DNA of 5,126 bases from Planctomycetota bacterium. GTDB taxonomy: Bacteria > Planctomycetota > Phycisphaerae > WQYP01. Position numbers and translations under genes: made by a program. Shown in pieces: positions 1 to 5,126 of this stretch (positions within the stretch are counted from its first letter, which is position 1; each line of letters begins with the position of its first letter). The stretch is from assembly GCA_021852225.1 (NCBI GenBank), contig JAJZOA010000340.1:1-5126 (forward strand), in the 5' to 3' direction. The notes beneath the pieces were generated by a model that made no database searches, had not been told where the DNA came from, and saw nothing but the letters and a program-made list of their open reading frames with translations.

Positions 1-34
1 TATTCTGTAAATTTCGATTGTCATTTTTTTTAAT

Positions 35-39
35 GGAAT
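35..39 (+). promoter_or_regulatory. weak ribosome binding site of the GH3 gene
   Basis: GGAAT lies 8 bases before ATG 48 and is the only purine-rich Shine-Dalgarno-like word near that start. It is a weak match. A T-tract (24-31) precedes it. Too little upstream sequence is present to place a promoter. Confidence 0.4.
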
Positions 40-47
40 ATTGACAC

Positions 48-2657
48 ATGCAAAGATTCCGGCAAACCTTAAGAAATAAAATCGGCGTCGCACAGTTTTT
101 TTTATGCGGCGGACTGGCTATCACCGCGATGATTCTGGCCCTGGCGGTTCCGGGTTGCACGACTTCGTGCCGCTCTCCGGTTGGAGAAAGGCTGGATTCG
201 TCCAACGAAGTCACCTTCACCAAATTGACCGCAGCGGAAATAGACGCCCGCGCCAACGCGCTGCTGGCTCGCATGACACTGGCCGAAAAAGTGGAACTGA
301 TGGCGTTTAAAGGTTCGCTGGATACACCGGGCATCAAGCGGCTTGGCATTCCTGAACTTGTTATGAGCGACGCATCCGTCGGTGTGCGGCGGTTCTATCC
401 GTCGGTGGCGTATCCAGCATCCATTTGCCTGGCGGCCACCTGGAATCCGGGGCTTGCCAGGCAAACCGGCGTGCAGTTAGGCCGTGACTGCCGTGCTCGA
501 GGAATTTCCGTTCTGTTTGGCCCCGGTGTGAACATCATGCGGGAAAGCCAGGGCGGCCGCAATTTTGAATTTATGGGTGAGGACCCGTTTCTGACCAGTC
601 GGCTGTCAGATCAATGGATAGAAGGCCTGCAGTCCCAGCGTGTGGCGGCGTGCGTGAAGCATTTTGTGGGAAATGAACAGGAAACCAACCGTTTTGTCAT
701 TAATTCCGTTGTCAGCCGCCGCGCGCTGGAGGAAATTTATCTGCCGCCATTCCGCGATGCGATTGTCAGGGCGCACTGCTGGACGATAATGGCGGCTTAC
801 AACCAGTTGAATGGCACGTATTGTTCAGGCAATCATTTCCTGCTGACGGATCTGTTACGGAATCGCTGGGGGTTTAAGGGCGTGGCGATGTCGGACTGGG
901 ATGCGACCCACAGCACACTTGGGTCGCTGAAAGCCGGGCTGGACCTTGAAATGCACTCACCTAAATATTACAATATGACTACGATTCCGCCTCTGCTTGA
1001 ATCCGGCCAGTTATCGATAAGCAATATCAACACCCACGTGCGGCGCATGTTGCGCATGATGATTGCGATGGGCTTCATCGGCCACCCGCAAAAAAAATCC
1101 TGTATTCCGCTGGATAATCCGGCAGGAGAGGCCGCCGCCATGAAAACGGAAGCACAGGGTGCGGTGCTGCTGAAAAATGCGGGGCATTTTCTGCCGCTGA
1201 CGGCCAAATCAATCAAATCCATTGTGGTTCTCGGTCCCATGGCGTCACCGGCGGTCACCGGAGGCGGTGGCAGTTCCTATGTCCGTCCGATCGGCCGGCC
1301 CGTGAGCATGCTGGCCGCCATCCGTAAGGCCGCTGAACCGGATGTGACGGTACATTATATTCCTTACCCCGGAAAATCAGCGGCATTCCAAAGGCAGCCG
1401 AAATGGCAAACCAATTCCGGCAAACCAGGATTGATGCTGCGAATTTACAATCAGTACATTACCAACAACAACCTGACCATTACCACCAAACCGATCAGCC
1501 AGCGGATTGTCAGGCGGCTGGGCACACCGCTGGAATTGTCGGCCAACGTACCGCTGCCGGCCAACTTTTCCGCCGTCTGGACCGGAAAGTTCATTCCCGC
1601 CCATACCGGCGAATACATGATGAAAATGCTCTGCAACGGCGGCGTGGATATTTATATCAATGACACATTGATTGTGGAACAATGGCGGCCGGCCCCGCTG
1701 ATTCCGTATCTCAATGCGTTTCATTTTATTAGTGGCCATGTGTACCACATAAAGTTCCTGATGCATCCGACCGGCGCGCCATCCACCTATGTGACTTTCG
1801 GCTTGCACCGGCTGACTGGTCCGTTGCTGGCCAAACGCTATGACGCACAAATACGCGCCGCCGACGCGGTGGTTGCCTGCGTCGGCTACGGCCCGCGCAT
1901 TGAACGGGAAAATCTGGACAGAACGTACCAACTGTCCGCGGATCAGGATGAATACCTGCGAGAGGTTTCACGGCTGAATCATCGCACCTTGGTCGTGGTG
2001 AATGCCGGCGCCGGCATTGCCATGCACAAATGGATTCATCAGGTAGATGGCCTGTTGTATGCCTGGTATCCCGGCCAGAACGGCAACACTGCGATAGCCG
2101 ATATTATTTTTGGCGGCATTAATCCCTCCGGACATCTGCCCGACACTTTCAGCCGACGCCTTCGTGACGAACCGGCGTATGGCCATTTTCCGGGTCACCA
2201 CGATACGGTTCATTTTAAGGAAGGGATTTTCGTCGGCTACCGATGGTATGACAAAAAGAAAATTACCCCGCGTTATCCCTTTGGTTTCGGGTTATCCTAC
2301 ACAACCTTCGCCATGAATCATCTGGCATTGGCGGCCACTGGCGGCGGACGGCAACGCGTGATTGCCGCGGCCATTGCGGTCACAAACACGGGCAAGCGTG
2401 CCGGCGCGGATGTGGTGCAGTTTTATGTGCGTCCACCCCATGGATCGGTGGTACGGTGCGTGCAAAATTTAAAAGGCTTTAAGCGTGTGAATTTGCAGCC
2501 CGGCCAGACGAAAATCGTAACTGTCGCTCTGCGTTGGCACGACTTCGCGTTTTACAATACCAAACTGGGCCGCTGGCAGGTGCCGCATGGAAGTTATGGA
2601 ATTGCGGTGGGCGATTCGAGCCGCCACATTGTGGCCACCGGCGAGGTGAAATGGTGA
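48..2657 (+). CDS. GH3 beta-glycosidase (beta-glucosidase-like) lipoprotein with inserted PA14 domain
   Basis: The 869-residue product should hydrolyse beta-linked glucosides or related oligosaccharides outside the cytoplasm by the retaining GH3 mechanism. Seen in sequence: a basic N-terminus, a hydrophobic stretch (about residues 12-34) and a lipobox-like V-P-G-C with Cys37. GH3 N-terminal barrel, about 70-345: MTLAEKVELM at 76-85, substrate-binding Asp108 in SDASVGVRR, the GGRNFEFMGEDP stretch, Lys204-His205 in KHFVGNEQETNR, and the nucleophile Asp283 in MSDWDATHS. C-terminal GH3 domain from about 371 (GAVLLKNAGHFLPLT; GGGGSS at 405-410). It is interrupted at about 461-588 by a PA14 domain (FSAVWTGKF, TGEYMMKM, GGVDIYIND). 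It resumes with E619-R-E621-N-L-D624-R625, where the acid/base Glu is expected, and YPFGFGLSYTTF at 743-754. A fibronectin III-like domain spans about 771-865. The length is normal for PA14-type GH3. ATG 48 is chosen because an in-frame TGA lies at 42-44. Exact sugar specificity cannot be read; xylosidase or another glycosidase is possible. Confidence 0.96.
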   Translation: MQRFRQTLRNKIGVAQFFLCGGLAITAMILALAVPGCTTSCRSPVGERLDSSNEVTFTKLTAAEIDARANALLARMTLAEKVELMAFKGSLDTPGIKRLGIPELVMSDASVGVRRFYPSVAYPASICLAATWNPGLARQTGVQLGRDCRARGISVLFGPGVNIMRESQGGRNFEFMGEDPFLTSRLSDQWIEGLQSQRVAACVKHFVGNEQETNRFVINSVVSRRALEEIYLPPFRDAIVRAHCWTIMAAYNQLNGTYCSGNHFLLTDLLRNRWGFKGVAMSDWDATHSTLGSLKAGLDLEMHSPKYYNMTTIPPLLESGQLSISNINTHVRRMLRMMIAMGFIGHPQKKSCIPLDNPAGEAAAMKTEAQGAVLLKNAGHFLPLTAKSIKSIVVLGPMASPAVTGGGGSSYVRPIGRPVSMLAAIRKAAEPDVTVHYIPYPGKSAAFQRQPKWQTNSGKPGLMLRIYNQYITNNNLTITTKPISQRIVRRLGTPLELSANVPLPANFSAVWTGKFIPAHTGEYMMKMLCNGGVDIYINDTLIVEQWRPAPLIPYLNAFHFISGHVYHIKFLMHPTGAPSTYVTFGLHRLTGPLLAKRYDAQIRAADAVVACVGYGPRIERENLDRTYQLSADQDEYLREVSRLNHRTLVVVNAGAGIAMHKWIHQVDGLLYAWYPGQNGNTAIADIIFGGINPSGHLPDTFSRRLRDEPAYGHFPGHHDTVHFKEGIFVGYRWYDKKKITPRYPFGFGLSYTTFAMNHLALAATGGGRQRVIAAAIAVTNTGKRAGADVVQFYVRPPHGSVVRCVQNLKGFKRVNLQPGQTKIVTVALRWHDFAFYNTKLGRWQVPHGSYGIAVGDSSRHIVATGEVKW
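99..158 (+). other. lipoprotein-type signal sequence and lipobox of the GH3 enzyme
   Basis: Residues 18-37 of the GH3 protein form the hydrophobic core plus V34-P35-G36-C37. Cys37 would be the acylated residue after signal peptidase II cleavage. Pro at -2 is unusual for a lipobox, so ordinary signal-peptidase cleavage cannot be excluded. The +2 residue is Thr rather than Asp, which in classical enterobacterial sorting would not retain the protein in the inner membrane. A surface or outer-membrane location is inference. Confidence 0.65.
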
Positions 2658-2720
2658 AGCCGTGGCCAATTCACTTATAAAATGGATGTGACTTTGGCAG
2701 GCGAACCTCCAGGCAATCGA

Positions 2721-2782
2721 ATCTGCGGAAAATCGATCACATTCGGGCGAATTGGAGATTTCAGGGCAATCGCATGTAGAAT
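2721..2782 (+). repeat. left arm of long imperfect inverted repeat
   Basis: This arm starts with atctgcgg, continues through ggcgaattggagat, and ends in the 15-mer agggcaatcgcatgt (2763-2777) followed by a-g-a-a-t. The reverse complement of 3088-3157 carries the same elements in the same order, with substitutions and a few short gaps in between. The 15-mer is identical in both arms. Confidence 0.8.
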
Positions 2783-2913
2783 TCCCCCTAATAACTCGCG
2801 CCCGCGCAAGGTATTTATAAAAGGCATTTCTTGTGAGCAGGCCCTTGCATCAGGAACTTTGTCATGACGCAGGTTTTTCCTTATTTGTCGGGAAGTGAAA
2901 AGATGCCGTCATA

Positions 2914-2935
2914 ACAGGCGTTTTGGGGTGCCTGT
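2914..2935. other. small hairpin inside the inverted-repeat element
   Basis: ACAGGC (2914-2919) pairs with GCCTGT (2930-2935) across a 10-base loop. No T-tract follows, so it does not look like an intrinsic terminator. It is the first of several closely spaced hairpins. Confidence 0.4.
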
Positions 2936-2953
2936 GCGCCAGTGGCCGCAGAT

Positions 2954-2975
2954 GGAAAATGACGTTGTCATTTCC
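2954..2975. other. hairpin with AAATGAC/GTCATTT stem
   Basis: AAATGAC (2957-2963) pairs with GTCATTT (2967-2973) over a 3-base loop. The stem extends with GG/CC past one bulged A. It is followed by cgcc, not a T-run, so a terminator role is not supported. TGGC (2943-2946) and GCCA (2976-2979) flank it and could add an outer stem. Confidence 0.5.
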
Positions 2976-2991
2976 GCCAGGTTATCCTGAC

Positions 2992-3007
2992 TTCCCCCGT
3001 CGGGGAA
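2992..3007. other. perfect GC-rich hairpin TTCCCC-cgtc-GGGGAA
   Basis: A six-base stem, TTCCCC (2992-2997) with GGGGAA (3002-3007), closes a four-base loop. It contains the 12-mer cccccgtcgggg, which occurs again at 3316-3327 inside the start of the next gene. No T-tract follows. Confidence 0.5.
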
Positions 3008-3087
3008 CCCAAAGCCATGAGTCTCCGGTGTAAACGCAAGCGTTGTGGCCGAAGCACGCACTACCTGTTCCAAACCCGGCCCGCCTG

Positions 3088-3157
3088 ATTCCACATGCGA
3101 TTGCCCTGTTGGATATTTCCAGTTCGCCTGAAATTTGTTGGCAATTTAACCGCAGAT
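3088..3157 (-). repeat. right arm of long imperfect inverted repeat
   Basis: Read on the minus strand, this arm begins atctgcgg (3157-3150), continues through caggcgaactggaaat, and ends with the exact 15-mer agggcaatcgcatgt (3107-3093) followed by g-g-a-a-t. It is about 8 bases longer than the left arm because of small insertions. With the left arm it delimits an element of about 437 bp. I see no clear target-site duplication beside the outer ends (left flank ...caatcga, right flank caactac...). Confidence 0.8.
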
Positions 3158-3216
3158 CAACTACAACCAACAGTATCTAGAGGCCTTTTAGTTACAATGG
3201 CGAGTACGCCCAGTTA

Positions 3217-3245
3217 TTGAGTACTGCCGTGGCAAAGTGTACGAT
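3217..3245 (+). promoter_or_regulatory. candidate sigma-70-type promoter for the repeat-protein gene
   Basis: TTGAGT (3217-3222) and TACGAT (3240-3245) are separated by 17 bases. Each matches the housekeeping consensus at 4 of 6 positions and the spacing is optimal. Transcription would begin near 3252, giving a leader of about 30 bases before GTG 3281. The prediction rests on sequence match only, and such consensus varies by phylum. Confidence 0.4.
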
Positions 3246-3268
3246 GTACGCGCCCGGACCTGCAAAAA

Positions 3269-3274
3269 AGGGAG
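3269..3274 (+). promoter_or_regulatory. ribosome binding site deciding the GTG start at 3281
   Basis: The purine run aaaaaagggaga contains a strong Shine-Dalgarno core, GGGAG (3270-3274), leaving 6 bases before GTG 3281. This favours the GTG over the in-frame ATG at 3332, which would discard the basic N-terminal part of the signal peptide. Confidence 0.75.
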
Positions 3275-3280
3275 AAAACC

Positions 3281-3394
3281 GTGACATCAACAGCGATTTT
3301 GTCGTCAAAATTGATCCCCCGTCGGGGCAGGATGCTGGTATTTCTGGCGGCCGCCATGAGTCTGACCGTGGGCAGATCGACTTGCCTGCAAGCC
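3281..3394 (+). other. Sec-type signal peptide of the repeat protein
   Basis: Residues 1-38 comprise a longish n-region with K10, R14, R15 and R17, a hydrophobic core at about 18-30, and a polar c-region with a possible cut after Ala38. The RRGR is not a convincing twin-arginine signal because the usual S/T-R-R-x-F-L-K context is missing. Cys35 is not in a lipobox (R-S-T-C), so this is probably not a lipoprotein. Confidence 0.65.
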
Positions 3395-5126
3395 GACACT
3401 GTGAACCTCGTACAGGTAACGGGACAGAATGGCACATTAACTTCCGACGCTCAGGATGCCCAAGCCAATGCGACTTCCAGCGCACCGAGTAATACAGCTA
3501 TTGCCAAAGCTGGAAGTGGCGGTATTTTTCCACAAAATACCGATGCGACTTATGGCGAGATAAATGGGGGTACAGCCAATGCAGTTGCCGAAGACTCAAA
3601 TTTTCAGGCTATCAACAGCTCAGCTATTAATTCCATTGCACAAGCGGTTGGCGGAAACGGTGGGAGCGCCATGTATCTTTCCGGTAGCCAAATCGTTGGA
3701 GTGCCAGGTACGGGCGGAGTTGCTGAAGCCAGCGCACTTGCGAACAATGCGGTATTAAATGGAAATTCCACAGCCGATATTTTCGCCCACGGGGGAACGG
3801 GCGGCTATGTCACATATACGGATTCGTCCGGAACGATTCGTTCTGAAGGCAACAGCGGCGGTAACGCCTACATATCCGGCGGCTCTTACGCCGTTGGCAC
3901 TGGAACCGCAAATTTGGAGGCCATTGCCAATGGGGGTAACGGTGGAACTGGCCAGAGCGGATTGAATGCCGGAATGGGCGGTACCGCACAGCTTGGCACA
4001 CTTTTTGGCCAATCTGACAAGGGAAACGTCAACGTTTCAGCTACAGCCACAGGGGGAAATGGAAGCGCCGGGAGCAGCGAAATTCTCAGCAATGCCGTGG
4101 CTGGCCAGACAAATGGCAACCTATCTCTATCCCAAACTGCGGTTGGTGGCTCATCGTATCGCTCCGGAGTCGCCGGAGGCAATGCACAAAGCAGTTTGAA
4201 AGTAAACGACAGTCCATTGGCATCTGGCTCACCTATTTTAACACCATCTAATTTAACACTCACCGTTGTAGCAACAGGTGGAAATGGCGGGCCACCAAGC
4301 CCCGGGGGGACTGTTGGGGGCGCAGGCGGCAGTGGTCAGGTCAGTGCGGTCGGCATCCTGCTTGGACGAAGAAATGTCACGATCAACGCCACGGCCACGG
4401 GCGGCAATGGATTACTCGGTGGCGGTATAGCGCTGAGCACAAATGGCGCAGGAGCCGGTGGGATCGCTGAGCTTGGCATGCTTTTTGGCCGATCTGACAT
4501 GGGAAATGTCAGTGTTTCCGGCACGGCCATTGGAGGCAATGGAAATAGCGGTGCCGCAGAGAATCTCTCCAATGCGGTCAATGGCCAGACGGCGGGAAAC
4601 CTTTCCCTTTCCCAGACAGCTGTGGGTGGAAATTCACTGGATGCGGGTGCCAGCGGCGGCTATGCCAGCAGTTTGCTGAATGAGGATTATTCAACAGGTA
4701 CTATAATCGTCGCCCCGTCCAGTCTTTCACTGACCGTTGCGGCTACAGGTGGCAATGGTGGCCCCGTCGGCAACGGGAATGCTGGAGTTGTCAGCGCCAC
4801 TGGAATACTTACCGGTGCCGGGAATGTAACCATTAACGCCAATGCCACGGGTGGCAATGGCGGCGTCGACATTAATGCAGGCATATCAAACAGATATATG
4901 TTTGGCGCCGGTGGCGCGGGCACATTGGGCAGTATTCTTGGCCAGTCGGGAACCGGCAATGTAAGCGTTTCCGGAATCGCCACTGGCGGCGGTGGAAATG
5001 GTGGTATTCAGGAGATTCTTTCTGATTCGGTCAATGGCCAGACGGCGGGAAACCTTTCCCTTTCCCAAACCGCCATTGGTGGTACGGCATTGGCTGCTGG
5101 CACCAGCGGCGGATATGCCAGCAGTT
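3281..5126 (+). CDS. exported Gly/Asn/Ser-rich tandem-repeat surface protein, 3' end outside the window
   Basis: The frame opens after a TGA at 3218-3220, starts at GTG 3281 behind a good ribosome binding site, and runs 615 codons without a stop to the window edge, so the C-terminus is missing. Residues 1-38 look like a Sec signal: basic K-L-I-P-R-R-G-R, hydrophobic MLVFLAAAMSLTV, and possible cleavage after L-Q-A38 before Asp39. The mature part is low in charge and very rich in Gly, Asn, Ser, Thr and Ala, with one Cys (35) in the signal. It is built from a strand-turn motif, N-[VL]-x-[VIL]-x-x-x-A-x-G-G-N-G. Degenerate copies begin near 3491, 3629, 3764 and 3911; regular copies follow from 4025. 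I recognise no family, enzyme motif or sorting signal. A beta-solenoid-like fibrous adhesin or surface-layer role is inference from the alternating hydrophobic strands and Gly/Asn turns. A C-terminal anchor (autotransporter barrel, PEP-CTERM, T9SS tag) would have to lie downstream. Antisense Pro-rich frames here are shadows of the GGNGG codons. Confidence 0.88.
   Translation, partial: MTSTAILSSKLIPRRGRMLVFLAAAMSLTVGRSTCLQADTVNLVQVTGQNGTLTSDAQDAQANATSSAPSNTAIAKAGSGGIFPQNTDATYGEINGGTANAVAEDSNFQAINSSAINSIAQAVGGNGGSAMYLSGSQIVGVPGTGGVAEASALANNAVLNGNSTADIFAHGGTGGYVTYTDSSGTIRSEGNSGGNAYISGGSYAVGTGTANLEAIANGGNGGTGQSGLNAGMGGTAQLGTLFGQSDKGNVNVSATATGGNGSAGSSEILSNAVAGQTNGNLSLSQTAVGGSSYRSGVAGGNAQSSLKVNDSPLASGSPILTPSNLTLTVVATGGNGGPPSPGGTVGGAGGSGQVSAVGILLGRRNVTINATATGGNGLLGGGIALSTNGAGAGGIAELGMLFGRSDMGNVSVSGTAIGGNGNSGAAENLSNAVNGQTAGNLSLSQTAVGGNSLDAGASGGYASSLLNEDYSTGTIIVAPSSLSLTVAATGGNGGPVGNGNAGVVSATGILTGAGNVTINANATGGNGGVDINAGISNRYMFGAGGAGTLGSILGQSGTGNVSVSGIATGGGGNGGIQEILSDSVNGQTAGNLSLSQTAIGGTALAAGTSGGYASS
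3491..4021 (+). repeat. degenerate N-terminal copies of the strand-turn motif
   Basis: Four diverged copies of the module can be read: NTAIAKAGSGG (from 3491), NSIAQAVGGNGG (from 3629), NSTADIFAHGGTGG (from 3764) and NLEAIANGGNGG (from 3911). Spacing is irregular (138, 135, 147 bases). The last is followed by AQLGTLFGQSDKG, the link that precedes the first regular super-repeat. Confidence 0.65.
4022..4501 (+). repeat. super-repeat unit 1 (160 codons)
   Basis: The unit contains four submodules whose strand motifs start at 4025 (NVNVSATATGGNG), 4118 (NLSLSQTAVGG), 4250 (NLTLTVVATGGNGG) and 4373 (NVTINATATGGNG). It ends with AELGMLFGRSDM, leading into the next unit. It is the longest unit, with extra Gly/Pro-rich sequence after the third submodule. 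Confidence 0.85.
4502..4954 (+). repeat. super-repeat unit 2 (151 codons)
   Basis: The same four submodules occur in the same order, with strand motifs starting at 4505 (NVSVSGTAIGGNG), 4598 (NLSLSQTAVGGN), 4721 (SLSLTVAATGGNGG) and 4823 (NVTINANATGGNGG). It ends with GTLGSILGQSGT. It is 9 codons shorter than unit 1, the net change falling in the links between submodules. Confidence 0.85.
4575..4614 (+). repeat. 40-base exact direct repeat, copy 1
   Basis: These 40 bases are identical to 5028-5067, 453 bases downstream. They encode the link V-N-G-Q-T-A-G and the strand NLSLSQ in unit 2. The corresponding part of unit 1 differs at many synonymous and non-synonymous positions. Confidence 0.95.
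4955..5126 (+). repeat. super-repeat unit 3, cut by the window end
   Basis: Two submodules are present: NVSVSGIATGGGGNGG from 4958 and NLSLSQTAIGG from 5051, the same 93-base step as in units 1 and 2. The window ends in the link GTSGGYASS, which matches unit 2 exactly one 453-base period earlier. Confidence 0.85.
5028..5067 (+). repeat. 40-base exact direct repeat, copy 2
   Basis: Identical to 4575-4614, including all third codon positions. The match ends at a single mismatch on each side, inside an otherwise diverged repeat. Confidence 0.95.

Larger units (their letters stand above)
2658..3216. other. non-coding intergenic region carrying an inverted-repeat element
   Basis: No reading frame here has a recognisable domain, a good ribosome binding site or the length of a real gene; the possible frames are about 60 codons and overlap one another on both strands. 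I see no tRNA, rRNA, CRISPR array or convincing rho-independent terminator after the GH3 stop. What it does hold is a long inverted repeat with arms at 2721-2782 and 3088-3157, and a cluster of short hairpins between about 2914 and 3044. The stretch may be a decayed or non-autonomous mobile element inserted between the two genes. Confidence 0.7.

Noticed and set aside
2658..2720. Rho-independent terminator after the GH3 gene
   Set aside because: No stable stem followed by a T-tract is visible right after the stop codon.
2682..2867. 61-codon ATG frame in the intergenic region, + strand
   Set aside because: It has no ribosome binding site or recognisable domain and runs straight through the left inverted-repeat arm, so the open frame is best explained as chance.
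2909..3170. Two overlapping ~60-codon minus-strand frames
   Set aside because: They overlap each other in different frames, cover the hairpin cluster and right arm, and show no start signals or transposase-like motifs.
3320..3331. Twin-arginine signal (RRGR) in the repeat protein
   Set aside because: The two Arg lack the usual surrounding residues, and the hydrophobic core fits an ordinary Sec signal.
3217..3492. 91-codon ATG frame at the start of the second gene, + strand
   Set aside because: It overlaps the GTG-started frame out of phase, ends early, lacks a good ribosome binding site and shows none of the signal or repeat pattern of the other frame.
3886..4983. Several minus-strand Pro/Ala/Val-rich frames across the repeat gene
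   Set aside because: Reading the Gly-Gly-Asn-Gly codons on the opposite strand gives P-P-L-P-P-type peptides, so these are mirror images of the real repeats and appear once per unit.
4022..5126. CRISPR array as an explanation of the regular repeats
   Set aside because: The period is 453-480 bases, the repeats are imperfect and coding, and the frame is kept through every unit.

Overview
The window holds one complete gene, one gene cut off by the right edge, and a roughly 620-bp non-coding stretch between them. Both genes are on the + strand. The first (48-2657) encodes a secreted, probably lipid-anchored glycoside hydrolase family 3 (GH3) enzyme with a PA14 domain inserted in its C-terminal sugar-binding half. 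The second starts at a GTG at 3281 and stays open to the last base. It encodes an exported, very Gly/Asn/Ser/Thr/Ala-rich protein made almost entirely of nested tandem repeats.

The composition is moderately GC-rich. The lipoprotein-type signal, the Shine-Dalgarno-like sites and the GTG start all indicate a bacterium. A PA14-containing GH3 lipoprotein next to a giant low-charge beta-repeat surface protein would suit a polysaccharide-degrading Gram-negative such as a Planctomycetota/Verrucomicrobiota-type organism. That placement is inference and nothing in the window fixes the taxon.

Layout: 1-47, short leader with a weak ribosome binding site; 48-2657, GH3-PA14 beta-glycosidase; 2658-3216, no convincing gene, but a long imperfect inverted repeat (arms 2721-2782 and 3088-3157) encloses a run of small hairpins and looks like a MITE-like or decayed mobile element; 3217-3280, candidate promoter and a good ribosome binding site; 3281-5126, repeat protein whose regular part begins near 3911 and settles into a 151-160-residue super-repeat, each made of four related submodules.

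The two genes are unlikely to form one operon: the gap is long, contains a repeat element, and the second gene has its own plausible promoter. A shared role at the cell surface (glycan cleavage plus a structural or adhesive surface protein) is possible, but only co-location supports it. The least explained features are the hierarchical repeat architecture and the inverted-repeat element.
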